From: Basidiobolus meristosporus CBS 931.73
Lineage: Eukaryota; Basidiobolomycota; Basidiobolomycetes; Basidiobolales; Basidiobolaceae
DNA: 64,000 bases
Direction of reading: 5' to 3'
NCBI GenBank assembly: GCA_002104905.1
Contig: MCFE01000107.1
Location: 62,001 to 126,000 of the forward strand
Shown here piece by piece: positions 1 through 10,514 of this stretch (positions within the stretch are counted from its first letter, which is position 1; the number at the start of each line of letters is the position of its first letter). The notes under the pieces are model-generated. The model worked only from the letters and a program-made list of their open reading frames with translations. It was not told the DNA's origin and made no database searches. The position numbers and the translations under genes were made by a program.

Positions 1-993
1 ACCACCGTCAAGCCTACCTCTACCCCCAAGCCCACCATTACCACCACCACCACCGCTCCTGCTGCTACCCAGACCGTCACATCCATTGATGGTACCTGCG
101 GCTTGAAGAACAACATTCTTGTCCAATGCGAACCTGGTAACTGCTGCTCCCAATATGGATACTGTGGCAGCACTGAGGAGTACTGCAAGGGAACCACTCC
201 CCAACCTCAACCCAGTGTTACTCCTGGCAAGCCCACCGGTAACGTTGTCCCTGGTCAGGTCATCGAAACCTGCAGCAAAGCTGGTACTTTCGCCGTCACC
301 TTCGATGATGGGCCAAGTGATATGACCGGTAAACTCCTTGACGACTTGAAGAAGAGAAATGCCAAGGTCACCTTCTTCGTTGTTGGTCAAAGTAAGTGGT
401 CGTTTCTTTGTGGTTGTGAGAAATGGCATCGGTGCAAAGAGGCATTTCCAAACCTCACAATTGCTAATGAAAATATGTGCTAACTCTGCTTTTGCGAATG
501 CTTAGTGCTCGAGAATGCTCAAGGTCGCCAATACCTCAAGCGTGCCTATGATGAAGGCCACCACATCGCCTCCCACACCTACACCCACATCAGCCTGGCC
601 AAGTCATCCGAGGCATTGATCCGCAGTGAGATGCAAAAGACCTCCGATGCCATCTTCAAGGTCATTGGCAAGCGCCCCCAGTACATGCGCCCACCTTATG
701 GTGAGTACAATGCCAAGTCCCTTGCCATCATGAAGGACATGGGATACAAGGTGATCTACTGGAACGTCGACACCCTTGACTGGCAAACCAAGAGCTCCCA
801 GAAGAGCCTGGATGTGTACAAGAAGACTCTTGCCAAGGCCAACCTCAAGAACGACCGCTTCATCTCGCTCCAACACGACATCCAGCCCAGCACCATCCAA
901 GCAGCCGGTGGCATCCTTGACGCCGTCATCAAGTCAGGCTTCAAGATCACCACTGTTGCTGACTGCCTTGGTGACTCTGGATTGTACTACTAA
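1..993 (+). CDS. Chitin deacetylase (CBM18 + NodB/CE4), 5'-partial, two exons
   Basis: The coding sequence joins 1-391 to 506-993 and enters the window already open in frame 1, so the start and signal peptide lie outside. The visible 292 residues begin with a Thr/Pro-rich linker (1-30). A hevein-type chitin-binding domain follows (about 33-62), with the Cys-rich core CCSQYGYCGSTEEYC. After a second Pro/Thr linker comes the NodB polysaccharide deacetylase domain (about 90-285). All five family motifs are visible: TFDDGP (residues 100-105, catalytic and metal Asp), HTYTH (154-158, metal His), RPPYGEY (192-198), VDTLDW (about 217-222) and the LQHD motif near residue 253. Enzymes of this family remove acetyl groups from chitin or chito-oligomers in the cell wall or outside the cell, and the CBM18 module anchors the enzyme to chitin. 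The catalytic set looks complete. Substrate and biological role cannot be decided from sequence. More chitin-binding modules may lie upstream. Confidence 0.95.
392..505 (+). other. Spliceosomal intron of the chitin deacetylase gene
   Basis: The 114-bp intron starts with GTAAGT at 392, has a branch-point sequence TGCTAAC at about 478-484 and ends with TTAG at 502-505. Splicing joins base 391 to 506-507 to make an ATG (Met) codon and restores the NodB reading frame (VVGQ-M-LENAQG). The unspliced frame reaches a stop at 481-483. Confidence 0.93.
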
Positions 994-1105
994 ACAATAA
1001 CGGGGCATGCTTCGCTCCTCATGCTGAACACTTCCGATATTAGCTAATTTAATGGTCGTATAGAGAGCTGTCGCTTAATCCATTTTTGTGTACGTTTTCG
1101 AACTC

Positions 1106-1111
1106 AATAAA
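1106..1111 (+). terminator. Candidate poly(A) signal of the chitin deacetylase gene
   Basis: A canonical AATAAA lies 113 bp after the TAA stop, in a short AT-rich 3' region. It is the only such hexamer close to the stop. Fungal poly(A) signals are loose, so this is a candidate only. Confidence 0.45.
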
Positions 1112-1745
1112 CCCCTCGGCACTGACAAGCCAATTCAAAGAGATGTCGCTCTATGGTGGCAAAGCCGAAGATAATGGCTTGATGATACCTGGCTCATGGT
1201 TCCTGGCAGTAATGACTGATGTCTTCGTGCTCTGGAGCTCAATTGATGCGACTCCGTAATTATCGGCTCGTTTGTGGATGCGGCTACCACTATCCGATTG
1301 GTCTCCCCTGTATAATCCATTGATATTGCGGATCCTCATTTCTTGGTAGTGTCCATAAATTTCCAGACGCATTTTAGCCATAGTACCACTGATGATTGAA
1401 TTTTCGGTTCGATGCCATGAACCTGTTAGATATTCGTAGCTCCCTGTTGAACGTATAACTCAGCCAAACCCACTAGCATTTATTACTTGAGCATGCAGGA
1501 CTCTCTGCAGCAGCAATGCAAAGCCTCTAACCGTCTCTGGGGTTGACAAACAGTCAACACCCAACAGTGTTTGCCCAATATTGTCAAAAGAATCGCAATC
1601 AGTTTCCGCTCAAGTCCAATCAATACACCATATGCTAGAAGACTGCTGCAAGATACCGACCGCATGACATAGAGCTATGAATACCTCTGCAACATCAATA
1701 AAATACCATCAGGACAGTTGCCTCCTCAAAGATCAAAAACCTAGT
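1112..1745. other. Intergenic spacer, no gene seen
   Basis: I see no coding region with recognisable domains here; the short open frames of 60-76 codons resemble nothing I know. The spacer still contains normal numbers of CpG dinucleotides. That separates it from the CpG-poor repeat block that begins at about 1.75 kb, so it is probably host unique sequence. Confidence 0.55.
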
Positions 1746-1889
1746 GAAAGCAATGCTGGTTAGCCCCCCATGAGCTTCTGCTGCTTACCTCCCCCCTTTT
1801 CTCACCACTTAAACCACAATACCTAATATACTCCAGTTTTCCTGTAAACTATCTGGCCATAATCACTCTCACCATCTTTACCAGCAGAT

Positions 1890-3200
1890 GCTAGTGTTTT
1901 ACTTACCTTTGTTGTATGTTGATCTGGTAATCAAGACGCAGGATACATCTGGAGATTTCATTGCAAGACTGATAGAGAAATGTTATCCTGTGGCAGAGTG
2001 GTACTGATGCCATCCAGATGTCATCCAAGTTTCTGATGATATGAAATGCATGCTAGGGACTGTTGTCAGAATTTTTGAGATGCTAGATATGATAGGTAGT
2101 GCATGTAAATTCCAATCTCATCAAGATATAACCTTCAGATTCATCATGGATGCAATTGGTTGGCACATGGAGGACAGCCAGGAAGGCATGGAAAATACTG
2201 AGGACATATGGGCACATGGAGACACCTATACCTTAGGCATCAAGAAGCTAAGCAGCCCTAAAGCATGAGTAAACAGTTAAGCAATGCAAGGTTTAGTTGG
2301 ACACAACAAGGAAATAATCTTTATTAGGACAACTTTACTAAAGTATCCTGGGTTTCTCCTAGTTACAAGCCAATTTCTACACCATTCAATATGGAACTCA
2401 CACAAACAAGACCCTGTGGACACCCATAAGGGGGACTAGAATCCAGCAGGGAGAAGGAATAGATTGGTCAAGTAACAAAAAGTTCTTTGCAGATATTCAG
2501 GAGGTATTCATGGCAAAAGTGGTGGCAACTAAGCATATGCTTGCAAGATGTATATGCTACCAGAAATACAAGGTTTATGGCAGCCTTGCCAGTATTACAC
2601 TGTAAAGCCATAAAGTTGAGGTGACAGAAGTGTGTCAGTTGCAGCAGTTGTGCCGGTTGGAGAGGTTAGTAAGCAAGAGTCCATAGTCTCTTTATTCTAA
2701 CTATACATGGAAGTCTCATAGTGGTAGTGGGTAATCACCTAAAGAAGGGTGATTCCACAGTGAAATATATGGATGACACCAGGAAAGGTAGAATAGGAAA
2801 TACCATTTGGTAGGTTGATATGGTAGCATTACTCTGAACTAGCTGTAGGTAACCATACTGCCATTATTTTCCCAGCAGAAGTCTGCAAGGAGCCCATCTA
2901 ACACTATCATTTTTTTTGCCATACAAGGCAACTGGATGTATTGGCTGGTCAGGTCCAATCAAATAAATGTAGAGTGCATCAAGACTGTCAAAATGGCATA
3001 TATTCTTGCCAAAACACCATTGAGATACTTTCAAAATTATAATTTCATTTGGCAGTAATACCAGCAAAACTCTGTCATGAGCCCACCATAAGATTGTGTA
3101 GAGGGCCAATAGTTCCAAGCTACTGGCATTATAACAGCCTTATTGGAAGACCCTAATGGCGGATCAGGATTGGATCCACCTGCACAACCATATTATTTTT
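1890..3200 (+). mobile_element. CACTA/EnSpm-like remnant 1 (3' part)
   Basis: This stretch aligns by eye with 3737-4990, with 41290-42396 and with the reverse complement of 5700-7200. Shared landmarks are a block at about 2163-2270 (a CACATGGAGGACAGC motif, then wording ending in GGCAGTCCTAA in sister copies), a GGACAACTTTA..AAAGTAT block near 2330, and a GGCAACTAAGCATATG block near 2524. The longest copies carry Tnp2-like transposase upstream of this region, so this is the C-terminal and 3' non-coding part of the same element. No intact reading frame remains. Near 2460-2470 it carries the unoccupied target site for the foldback element found at 6126-6856. Confidence 0.6.
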
Positions 3201-3204
3201 CATA

Positions 3205-3735
3205 GGAGATACTTCTTTACCACTTGTTTAGAGCTTTTGGCCTTGCTTTAAACAGACTCTGGAGGAAGCTGCTGGTTTTTAGCCATGGCACCCTTGTACT
3301 TGTGCCTCTGATGGTTTCTGCCAATCTTGAAGTATTTTCTTAGCACACCAATGCTGACCCAAAATCTATTTGGTTGTGTGAATCCAGGCTAATGCCCATG
3401 TTACAGATTAATCACATTCTGGTTGGCCTTGAGTGCCTGATGGTCTTACAGCATGCTGGCTTTTGTTGATGGCATGCTAGACCTCTTGCAGCCCCCTGAA
3501 CATTGGCCCACACTTCATCATTACACTCAACAGTGTCACAAATCTTCAATGTCTTTTGATTTTTAGGCTTTAATATAAATACCACAGTCTCTGCCTACCA
3601 TACTATAATAGGTTTTCTGTAGGCTTTGTCTTTGGGCATTGTTGTTGTGCTTTAAAGGCCTTACAATGCTCCTCTACTGTGACATTGCAAAATGGCTTGT
3701 CAACACTAAAGCAATATTTATCTAAAGGTAGATTC
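3205..3735 (-). mobile_element. Family D fragment 1
   Basis: Read on the minus strand, this matches other family D copies at 8906-9600, 27071-29320 and 52632-53186. The shared coding traces include a KTLKI-x2-x-VECND-x-x-WAN pattern. It lies between two CACTA-like copies that carry the same 3' region, so it may mark the junction of two insertions. All frames are broken. The family is unidentified; see the entry at 27071-29320. Confidence 0.55.
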
Positions 3736-3736
3736 T

Positions 3737-4990
3737 CAATGCCAATCTAGTGCATCTATAGCTTTTATGGAAGGAGTTTCTGACAGCATTTGAGCAGCTA
3801 TACTGCAAGCATATAGTAGAATGAGTTGATCTTTGCCACTACTGCACCCATTCACTTCTTAATCTTGCTTGGTATGAAGAGTATTGGATCTTGTTTCATC
3901 TTTTGCCAGCTTCCTACAGAGCTGATGTGTAAGGAGAGAGGAAGACAAGTCAAGTGGTAAGTACTACTGTATCTCAAGCTCATTAACAATATCACCTTCA
4001 GGTCTGTCATGGGTGTGATATAGTGACACATGGAGGACAGCCAGGAAGAGTTGGATAATACTGGGGGCAGATGTGCACATGGTGACACCTATGCCTTTGG
4101 CATTGGGAAGCTAGGCAGTCCTAATGTGCGGGTGACCAGTTGAGTAAGGCAGGTTGGATTGGACTTAACATGCAGCTAATTTTTATCAGGACAACTTTAT
4201 CAAAGTATGTTGGTTCCCTCCTGGTTACAAGCCAATTTGTACACCATTCAGTACAAAATACATGCAAACAAGCACCAGAGCATACCCATAAAGGGGAATA
4301 GAGCCCAGCAAGAAAAGCAACTCATAGGCCAAGAACCAAAGAGTTTTTGTGGATATTGAGGAGGTGTTCATGGCAAAAGTAGTGGCAACCAAGCATATAT
4401 TTGGAAGATGCACATGCTACCAATAATATAAGGTATACAGCAACTTTGCAAGTATTGCACTGAAAGGTTTTTTGATTCAGGCAATATGTGGGTTACCCAT
4501 GGTAATAGTGGATCAGCAGATAAGTTGGGGTGATTCTACAATGTAGTATATGAATGGTGCAAAGGGAGATAGCAAAAGGAATTACTACTTGCTAAGCTGG
4601 TATGGCAGCTTTGTACAGGACTAGCTGTGGGCCACTATACTGCCATCATAATACCAACAAGTGTATACATCAAGGCCTTTAAAACACCATTAGGTTTGCT
4701 CCATATAAGGCATTTGAATATACTAGCTTGTAGAGTCTACTCAAATGAGTATAGACTGAAGTAAGATTGTCAGAATCCTATGCAAATACTGCTCATGAAC
4801 CACTCAAACACTGTCAAGTTTATCCAGCAGTAAAATTAGCAAAAGAATAATACAATCCCATCATAAAGCTGTGAAGTGGTTTGTTAATTCCAAGCTGCTG
4901 GCATTATGACTGCCTCATTTCAGGATACCAATGGCTGATCCTAATTGTATCCACCTGCAGGCCCAAATTATTTCTCATAAGGCATAGTTG
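3737..4990 (+). mobile_element. CACTA/EnSpm-like remnant 2 (3' part)
   Basis: It begins with wording equivalent to 41071 (AATGCCAATCTAG.. against AATGCCAATTTGA..), inside the Tnp2-like C-terminal region. It then runs through the GATGTGTAAGGAGAGAGG block that corresponds to the ERMCGEIGRQVK-like motif of the better copy. The 3' non-coding region ends near a ATCCACCTGCAGGCCC block. Stops in every frame show an old, dead copy. Confidence 0.6.
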
Positions 4991-4994
4991 TTGT

Positions 4995-5620
4995 TTCATC
5001 ACAAAGGGGGATCTTGTCATTCTAAAGACAGAAAAGCATCTTTGCCTATATAAGAACAAACTTGGGAAATAATCAAATGTAATAAAAGATACCTACCCTG
5101 AGTGTTCCCCACAAGTAATGCATCCAAGGTCAGTTGGCTGTCCACATATTGGAAGCTCAGGTAGCAACAGGTAGCTGTGATCATACTAATTAGCAAGCTG
5201 GTATACTGATAAAAGGGATGATGATTTATTGTTAAGGGCTTGCCTCCCTTAAATACTGTTCCCACTGCCTGAGTGATTACTAATTATGATGTTTTAGAAG
5301 GTTCTGGAGATCAATAGAAATCTTAATGACATCAGAATGACCTAAGAATATTCTAAGCATGTGCTGGAAGGTTCCAAGTGACACAGCACATCCAAGCAAT
5401 CAGAAACCAGTATTCTGAAACTTATGTAGCATAGGGATACCATATATGGTATGAAAATGCTAGGGATAGTGACATGGATTGGTCATATGTCATGAGTCCT
5501 GGTGCAGGTACTTGCCTAATACAGAAGTAGTTACTTCTAGTAATCTTACATAAAGTGAGGGAGAATTTATGCAATAAGGTATGCAGGTGTGATAGTAAGC
5601 TGGCTTATGGCATAGTACTG
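4995..5620 (-). repeat. LTR-like repeat E, copy 1
   Basis: On the minus strand this matches 39096-39700 over about 600 bp. Both copies share a short palindrome-like CATATATGG block, a stretch reading TTAAGATTTCTATTGATC, and a TATTTAAGGG or TATATAAGGG box followed by CCCT-rich sequence. The promoter-like box suggests an LTR or a DNA-transposon promoter region. I could not find its coding partner or define the ends exactly. Confidence 0.5.
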
Positions 5621-6125
5621 ATCAAATAAGACAAATGGGATAAAACTAAAATCATGGTAGTGGAAAAATAGGGAAGTAGAGAATATAGGAATGAGCACAT
5701 CTGTCAGTGGGTATTACTGTGACCATACCACAGTGGCCTACAGCTAGTTCTATATTATGCTACTGTACCAATTCACCAAATGGTATTTCCTTTCTCTACC
5801 TCCCCTTGCACAATTCATATATTCAACTGTAGAATCATCCCTCTTTATTTGCTTACCCACTACTACCTTGTGTATTCCACATATAGCTCAAGCCAAAAAA
5901 AACTATGGCCTCCTGCTTACAGACCTTCATAAACTTGCACACCTGCCACAATTGACATGTTTCTATCACCTCAACTTTATGGCTTTTTAGTGCAATACTT
6001 GCAAAGTCACCATACCTTATATTGCTGGTAACATAAATATCTTGCAAACATATGCTTGGTTGCCATCACTTTTGCCATGAATACCTCCTGAATATCTGCA
6101 AAGAACATTTTGGTATTTAGCCAAT

Positions 6126-6856
6126 AGACTTGTTCTGTTGGATAGTGCCACATTGAGCCATGAGTGCCAAATGATGCCCTAGTTTGCCAAGGAGGCCAAG
6201 TGAGCCTATACCTGGCCACAGAGTGTGAAACATAGCTCTGCATCTTCATGCAAAGTGGCCCCTGTGTTTCACCCATTGTGCTGGAGGAAAATCATTTTTT
6301 GACCATTTTTTTGGATCAATGTTGTGCAGGATGTGTAAGAGCACAATAGGATTGAAGATATGCATTTGGTACTCAATGCCCATGGCACTCTAAATCTAGC
6401 TCCTGTGGCTTGTATCATGTCACAAAAATGCACAGCACTATCTTGGTCCACTAGTACTCTCTGGCACTATAAGTGCTTTATACATGTTTTACTTTAGGGC
6501 TAATATTTACATAGAGTGCCAATAGTATCAGTGGACCAAGATAGTGCCATGAATTTTTGTGACATGATACAAGCCACAGGAGCTAGATTCAGAGTGCCAT
6601 GGGTATTGAGTATCAGATGCATGTCTTCAGTCCTTCTGTGCTCTCACACATCCTGCACAACATTGATTCAAAAAAAAGGTCAAAAAATGGATTTTCTCCA
6701 GCACAATGGGTGAAACACAGGGGCTGCTTTGCATGAAGATGAAGTGTCATGTTTCACACTCTGTGGCCAAGTTTAGGTCTACTATGCCTTTCTGGCAAGC
6801 AATGGCACTATTTGACACTCATGGCTCAATCTGGCACTATCTGACAGAATAAGTAT
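6126..6856. mobile_element. Long inverted-repeat (foldback) element H1, 731 bp
   Basis: Almost the whole element is a palindrome: two arms of about 350 bp flank a loop of roughly 60-70 bp near 6470-6530. The left end AGACTTGTTCTGTTGGATAG pairs with the reverse complement of the right end (ACTTATTCTGTCAGATAG). The arms are dotted with GTGCCA/TGGCAC motifs, about nine in all. A 3-bp duplication AAT flanks it (6123-6125 and 6857-6859). The same site without the element is seen in the sister repeat at 41653-41669, which reads GGAATATATTGGCTAAC, the reverse complement of the rejoined flanks. No coding capacity is visible. It is non-autonomous and could borrow a CACTA-type transposase, which also makes 3-bp duplications. 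Confidence 0.85.
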
Positions 6857-7214
6857 AATATATTCCTTCTCTCTACTGGATTCTAGTACCTATCTCCCCA
6901 TACATCCACTCCATATGAAATTCCCAAAAGGAGAATCAAGGCCCAGTATTCTCCACACACCAAGCAAGATGGAGTAGAGAATTGATATAGTAGTGATGGA
7001 GATCCAGGCATACAGCTTTATGTATGTAGTATAACTACCCAGATCCCATCACAAACTCCTTGCACAAAAGCTGTAGATGCATCAAATTGTCATTGGTGAT
7101 CTGCATCTGGTCAAATACTCCTACAATGTCCACATATGACTCCCACTGCTTTCATTTTACTCTTGGTAGAAGTGTTTTCAGAAGGCCACCTGAATAAGTA
7201 CATATCAAGTTCAT

Positions 7215-8313
7215 CTAGTCCTTGTGTTTGTATTGTTGCATATGCATATGAAGGTTGATTTGAGTCCATAAGAAGTACTTAGGGTTGTGAATACACTGTA
7301 ATATCTTGACAATTCTTTTAAATTTCATTGTCATCTTGAAGGGCTCATTTGGTCTGAGATGCCTCAAGGACAACTTGGTCATCAGTATTTGGATATAATT
7401 CAAAAGCAAGCGCATTGCTCCCAGTGAAAAGCTTTTGCTCCAACAGATACCATCTATCACAAGTATCTCTGTTTCCAATTAATTCCATTTTCCAGCCAAT
7501 GGCTTATAGGCTGCCAACATTGATGCAATTACATGCTAACATCTTTATGTTCTCTCTGAAGGAAGATGATGTTTGCAGTGTTGGTGCTTGGATTATAGTA
7601 GTGAGTGTGAGTTTTGGAGTAAATCCCCTGAATCCCACACATTCACCAGCAATACCATCCATTAAGCCTGGAAAAGCTGGCTATCTTGCTGATAGCTGGG
7701 GTATCTCCAATGCAGACAATAATATGAGCTTGAAATGATAGCTGTTGGCTGTTATCCTGCAGGAAAGCATATAAACCACATCCAGCAATGGATACAGGTA
7801 GCCATCCAGGTTGGACAGTCCTTTAGGCCAAATGCCAGTGATAATACAATGGATTTCTGCCCTGGTACTGTAGATAGGTGACAGATTCAGGTTGATGAGA
7901 ATCAGTGGCCAGTAGAGTTTGTTTGTAGTGTACCTGTTTAATGAGAATCCATCAAGTGCCAAGGCAAAGGCATGGTCATACATACCTTCATATTAGCCCT
8001 TACTTCCTAGTTGTTGGTAATATTTGCCATCAAAAATGTTGTATATGTTTGTGCTTGATAGATACTGAGTGCAGTACTTTATAGCTTCAAAATATTTGAT
8101 GGACTGCATAATCTTCTATAGATGAGGTAATACTGGAATATATCTGGAGTGTGAACAATCTTTCCCCCCAACAGTGGTGGATTCCAGACAAGTTGGACAC
8201 CTTACAATGGTGGTGGTTCCTGATGTGAATGCCATGCAACTTTCGACACATGTTGGTGGCAGAGTGGTCTCTGGTTCATATGTTGCCAGCTGACAGCTGT
8301 TCATTTTGACCAT
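7215..8313 (-). pseudogene. Tnp2-like (CACTA/EnSpm) transposase, degenerate
   Basis: Read from 8313 downward, the first piece has a Cys-containing block (VRCPTCLE..SRYIPVLPHL) that resembles the Cys-rich N-terminal part of Tnp2-family transposases. The next open piece (7983-7681) carries the typical core: LDGFSLNR, then YWPLILINLNLSP, a G-x-x-P-K-LSNLDGYLYPLLD stretch, and FKLILLSALEIPQLSAR. After a stop the frame continues with FPGLMDGIAGECVGFRGF, which matches the Cys/Gly-rich end of the Tnp2 domain. A last piece (7478-7215) holds the K-x-LH/QCI-x-x-x-KYFLW-type region. The family cuts and pastes DNA through a DDE-type active site. Several stops and frame changes make this copy non-functional. 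The parallel copy on the other strand is at 40041-41420. Confidence 0.72.
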
Positions 8314-8905
8314 GTATGTGGTAAGTTACAATTTGGGGTGATTTAGGCAAGAAGTAGTAGTAATTCCTCAAAGCCCCCATTACTGATATTGGTGGAAATG
8401 GGCCAGTTCTCTAGTTGCATTATCACATCATTCACCAGTAGATAGATTACTGCGCTCACTTGACTCCATAAAGCATCCTTGGCATTTTTTTCCATGGGTG
8501 TTGTCTCAATGCATATTGGGATTTTGCTGGGCTAATTCAGGGTACTGTTGTAAGCATATATAGGTGCACAATCCATTAGTGAGCCTTCTTCTTCAGAGAT
8601 ATTACTTTGCATGCCATATTCAGAGGCTGTAGTGAGCCTAAAGGTGTCACAAGCTCACCTGATTTAGTTTGTGCAAGGTGACAAGTATGGGCAGGTTGAC
8701 ATTCAGTGCAACAAGGGGGGCTACAACTAAAAAGGCCATGTAGCCAGTGTGCCCACTGAAGGTAATAATGCAGACTTCTCAGTCTCTCAGACAAGTTGGC
8801 AACTGAGAATTTCTGCAGAGCCAAAAGCTGACCCCAATGTTCAGGCAGATGAGAATGTGGCAAAGCAGTACCTTCATTTGAAGACCAGCAAGTGACCATC
8901 ATAAA

Positions 8906-10500
8906 TCACCACCATTTGTATTAGCAAGTGTGCTGTCAGCTCATACCAAACCATTAATGTGCCAATTAGGTGCAGTGGCTGATAACATAGATGCAATGGC
9001 CTGAGAAATCAGGAAATATTCCAGAGCCCTGGTGAGCAGATAATATGTGTAGAGCAATCAATATCCCAGGTAAAGAAAGGAATATCTTTGATGAGAAGAA
9101 AGAGCTCTAGGAGCTCATGTCATAGACAAGAATTGAGCCATTTCCTAATATAACAGCAGAGGAACACCATACAGGCATTGAAGCACAGAAGCAGTGCCCA
9201 AAGATAATGCCCACAGGTGACCTTTTCACAGCATGGGAGGGAGAAGCAGTAGTGCTTTTACCACTGCCTTAACACCAAAAGACATTAAAGATCAGTGAAG
9301 CTGTGGAGTGCAATGATAATGAGTGGGCTAATATTTGAGAGGCCATTAGAAGCTTAGCACACCAGCACCTTAAGGCCAGCATTCCACAAGACAATCAGGA
9401 ACTCAAGGCCAAGCAGAATGTACTTGACATTTCCATGAGCATAATCCTGAATTCAAACAAGCAAACAGATTTTAGGCCAGGATAGGTATGCTATGAAAGT
9501 ATCTCAAGAATAGCAGGAAATCTCAAAGGCAGAAGAACAAGGGTGCAATATCTAAAAACCGGCAACTTCTGTAAGAGCTTGTTACAAGCAGGGCCAAAAG
9601 CTCCAAACAAGCATCAAAGAGACATCAGGTAGCTGGAAGAGTGTCAATAAGGGACAAGCAGGGAGATATGGATGAACCAGCACAACATTTGTCAAGGAAC
9701 AAGCTTAGTTCCACTCAAGTAGCAGTCAGCCAAAATAGTAGTGAAGGACATGGCAGTGATAATTACCAGCAGCTACCTCAGGAGCCCATCACAACTTGTG
9801 CTGAGAGCTCAAAACAAGTGGGAAGGAAATGTCAGGTTGCCTGCAGAGCTCCAGCAAAGGACAAGCAGGCCAAAACAGATGGATCAGAGCAGAATTTAGC
9901 AAGGCAATAACATACTTCAAAACAAGGAGAACTCAAATAAAGTAGCAGTCAAAGATCTGGCAGTAATAAAGGAAAAGGTAAAGGGAAAAAAGTCTACCCA
10001 AGCCAGGGACAGGGAAGCATAAGAAAGAAGCTGCAGCTCTTGCTAATTAGTTCCAAAAGCCCAGAATAGGTTGAATCTCATCATTGCCAAGAGGTTTACT
10101 AACAAGAAAACAACTGTTTTCACAAGTGTTGTAAGTGCAACTAGTGGAGCCACACTCAAGTGAGCTAGATAAGGTTGCAGAGAAAGGCAATTTCTCTACC
10201 GCAGCCTCCACATCCTCCACATCCTCCATTTTTGACACAGTCAAGATTCCACTGAAAGACAAAGTAACAGTGTCAAGAACTCAAAAGATTATTACAATGC
10301 CTTCAGTGGAATTTGCAGCACTAATAGGTGCACCAAGATGTTGCAGCACTTCTTCAAGAGCAGTGCTTAAGAGAACATGCTTGAATATTGCAAGAATTTA
10401 TTGCAAAGACTGGCAGATGAAGTGCTAGACCTAGCAGTGCTGGCTGAAGACCAGGATGTATTGTAACCAGGGAGTAGTTGAGCAGTACTATGCAAGTTCC
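8906..10500 (+). mobile_element. Family D copy 2, 5' and middle part
   Basis: This begins where a minus-strand CACTA-like element ends. Its first bases (TTAGCAAGTGTGCTGTCAGC) are the reverse complement of the right end of the D copy at 27071-29320. Traces of coding sequence follow, with a WANI-x-EAIR..LKASIPQDNQELKAKQN pattern near 9325-9420. An open piece at 9641-9910 is rich in Gln, Ser and Lys. Another at 10135-10428 includes a Ser/Thr-rich stretch (TAASTSSTSSIFDTVKIPL) shared with the copy at 58260-58553. It is cut off near 10500 by a C-family LTR. The product is unknown. Confidence 0.55.
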
Positions 10501-10514
10501 TTTGAGCAGTATTC

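Larger units (their letters stand above)
5700..8905 (-). mobile_element. CACTA/EnSpm-like element, longest copy, degenerate
   Basis: This is the longest CACTA-like copy, running from a 5' end near 8905 to a 3' region near 5700 on the minus strand. It contains the recognisable Tnp2-like transposase remnant at 7215-8313. The 3' part (5700-6122 and 6860-7200) matches the other remnants. A 731-bp foldback element is inserted at 6126-6856. The 5' part (8576-8902) matches 43190-43640 on the same strand. I could not identify CACTA-type terminal inverted repeats, so the ends are approximate. Confidence 0.65.

Noticed and set aside
1135-1665. Open frames of 60-76 codons on the minus strand after the deacetylase gene
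   Set aside because: They overlap each other, show no domain or repeat conservation and have the lengths expected by chance.
5757-6047. Open frames on both strands in the CACTA-like 3' region
   Set aside because: Sister copies have stops at these places and no domain is visible.
8576-8902. 108-codon minus-strand frame as an independent gene
   Set aside because: It belongs to the 5' part of a CACTA-like repeat that recurs decayed at 43190-43640.
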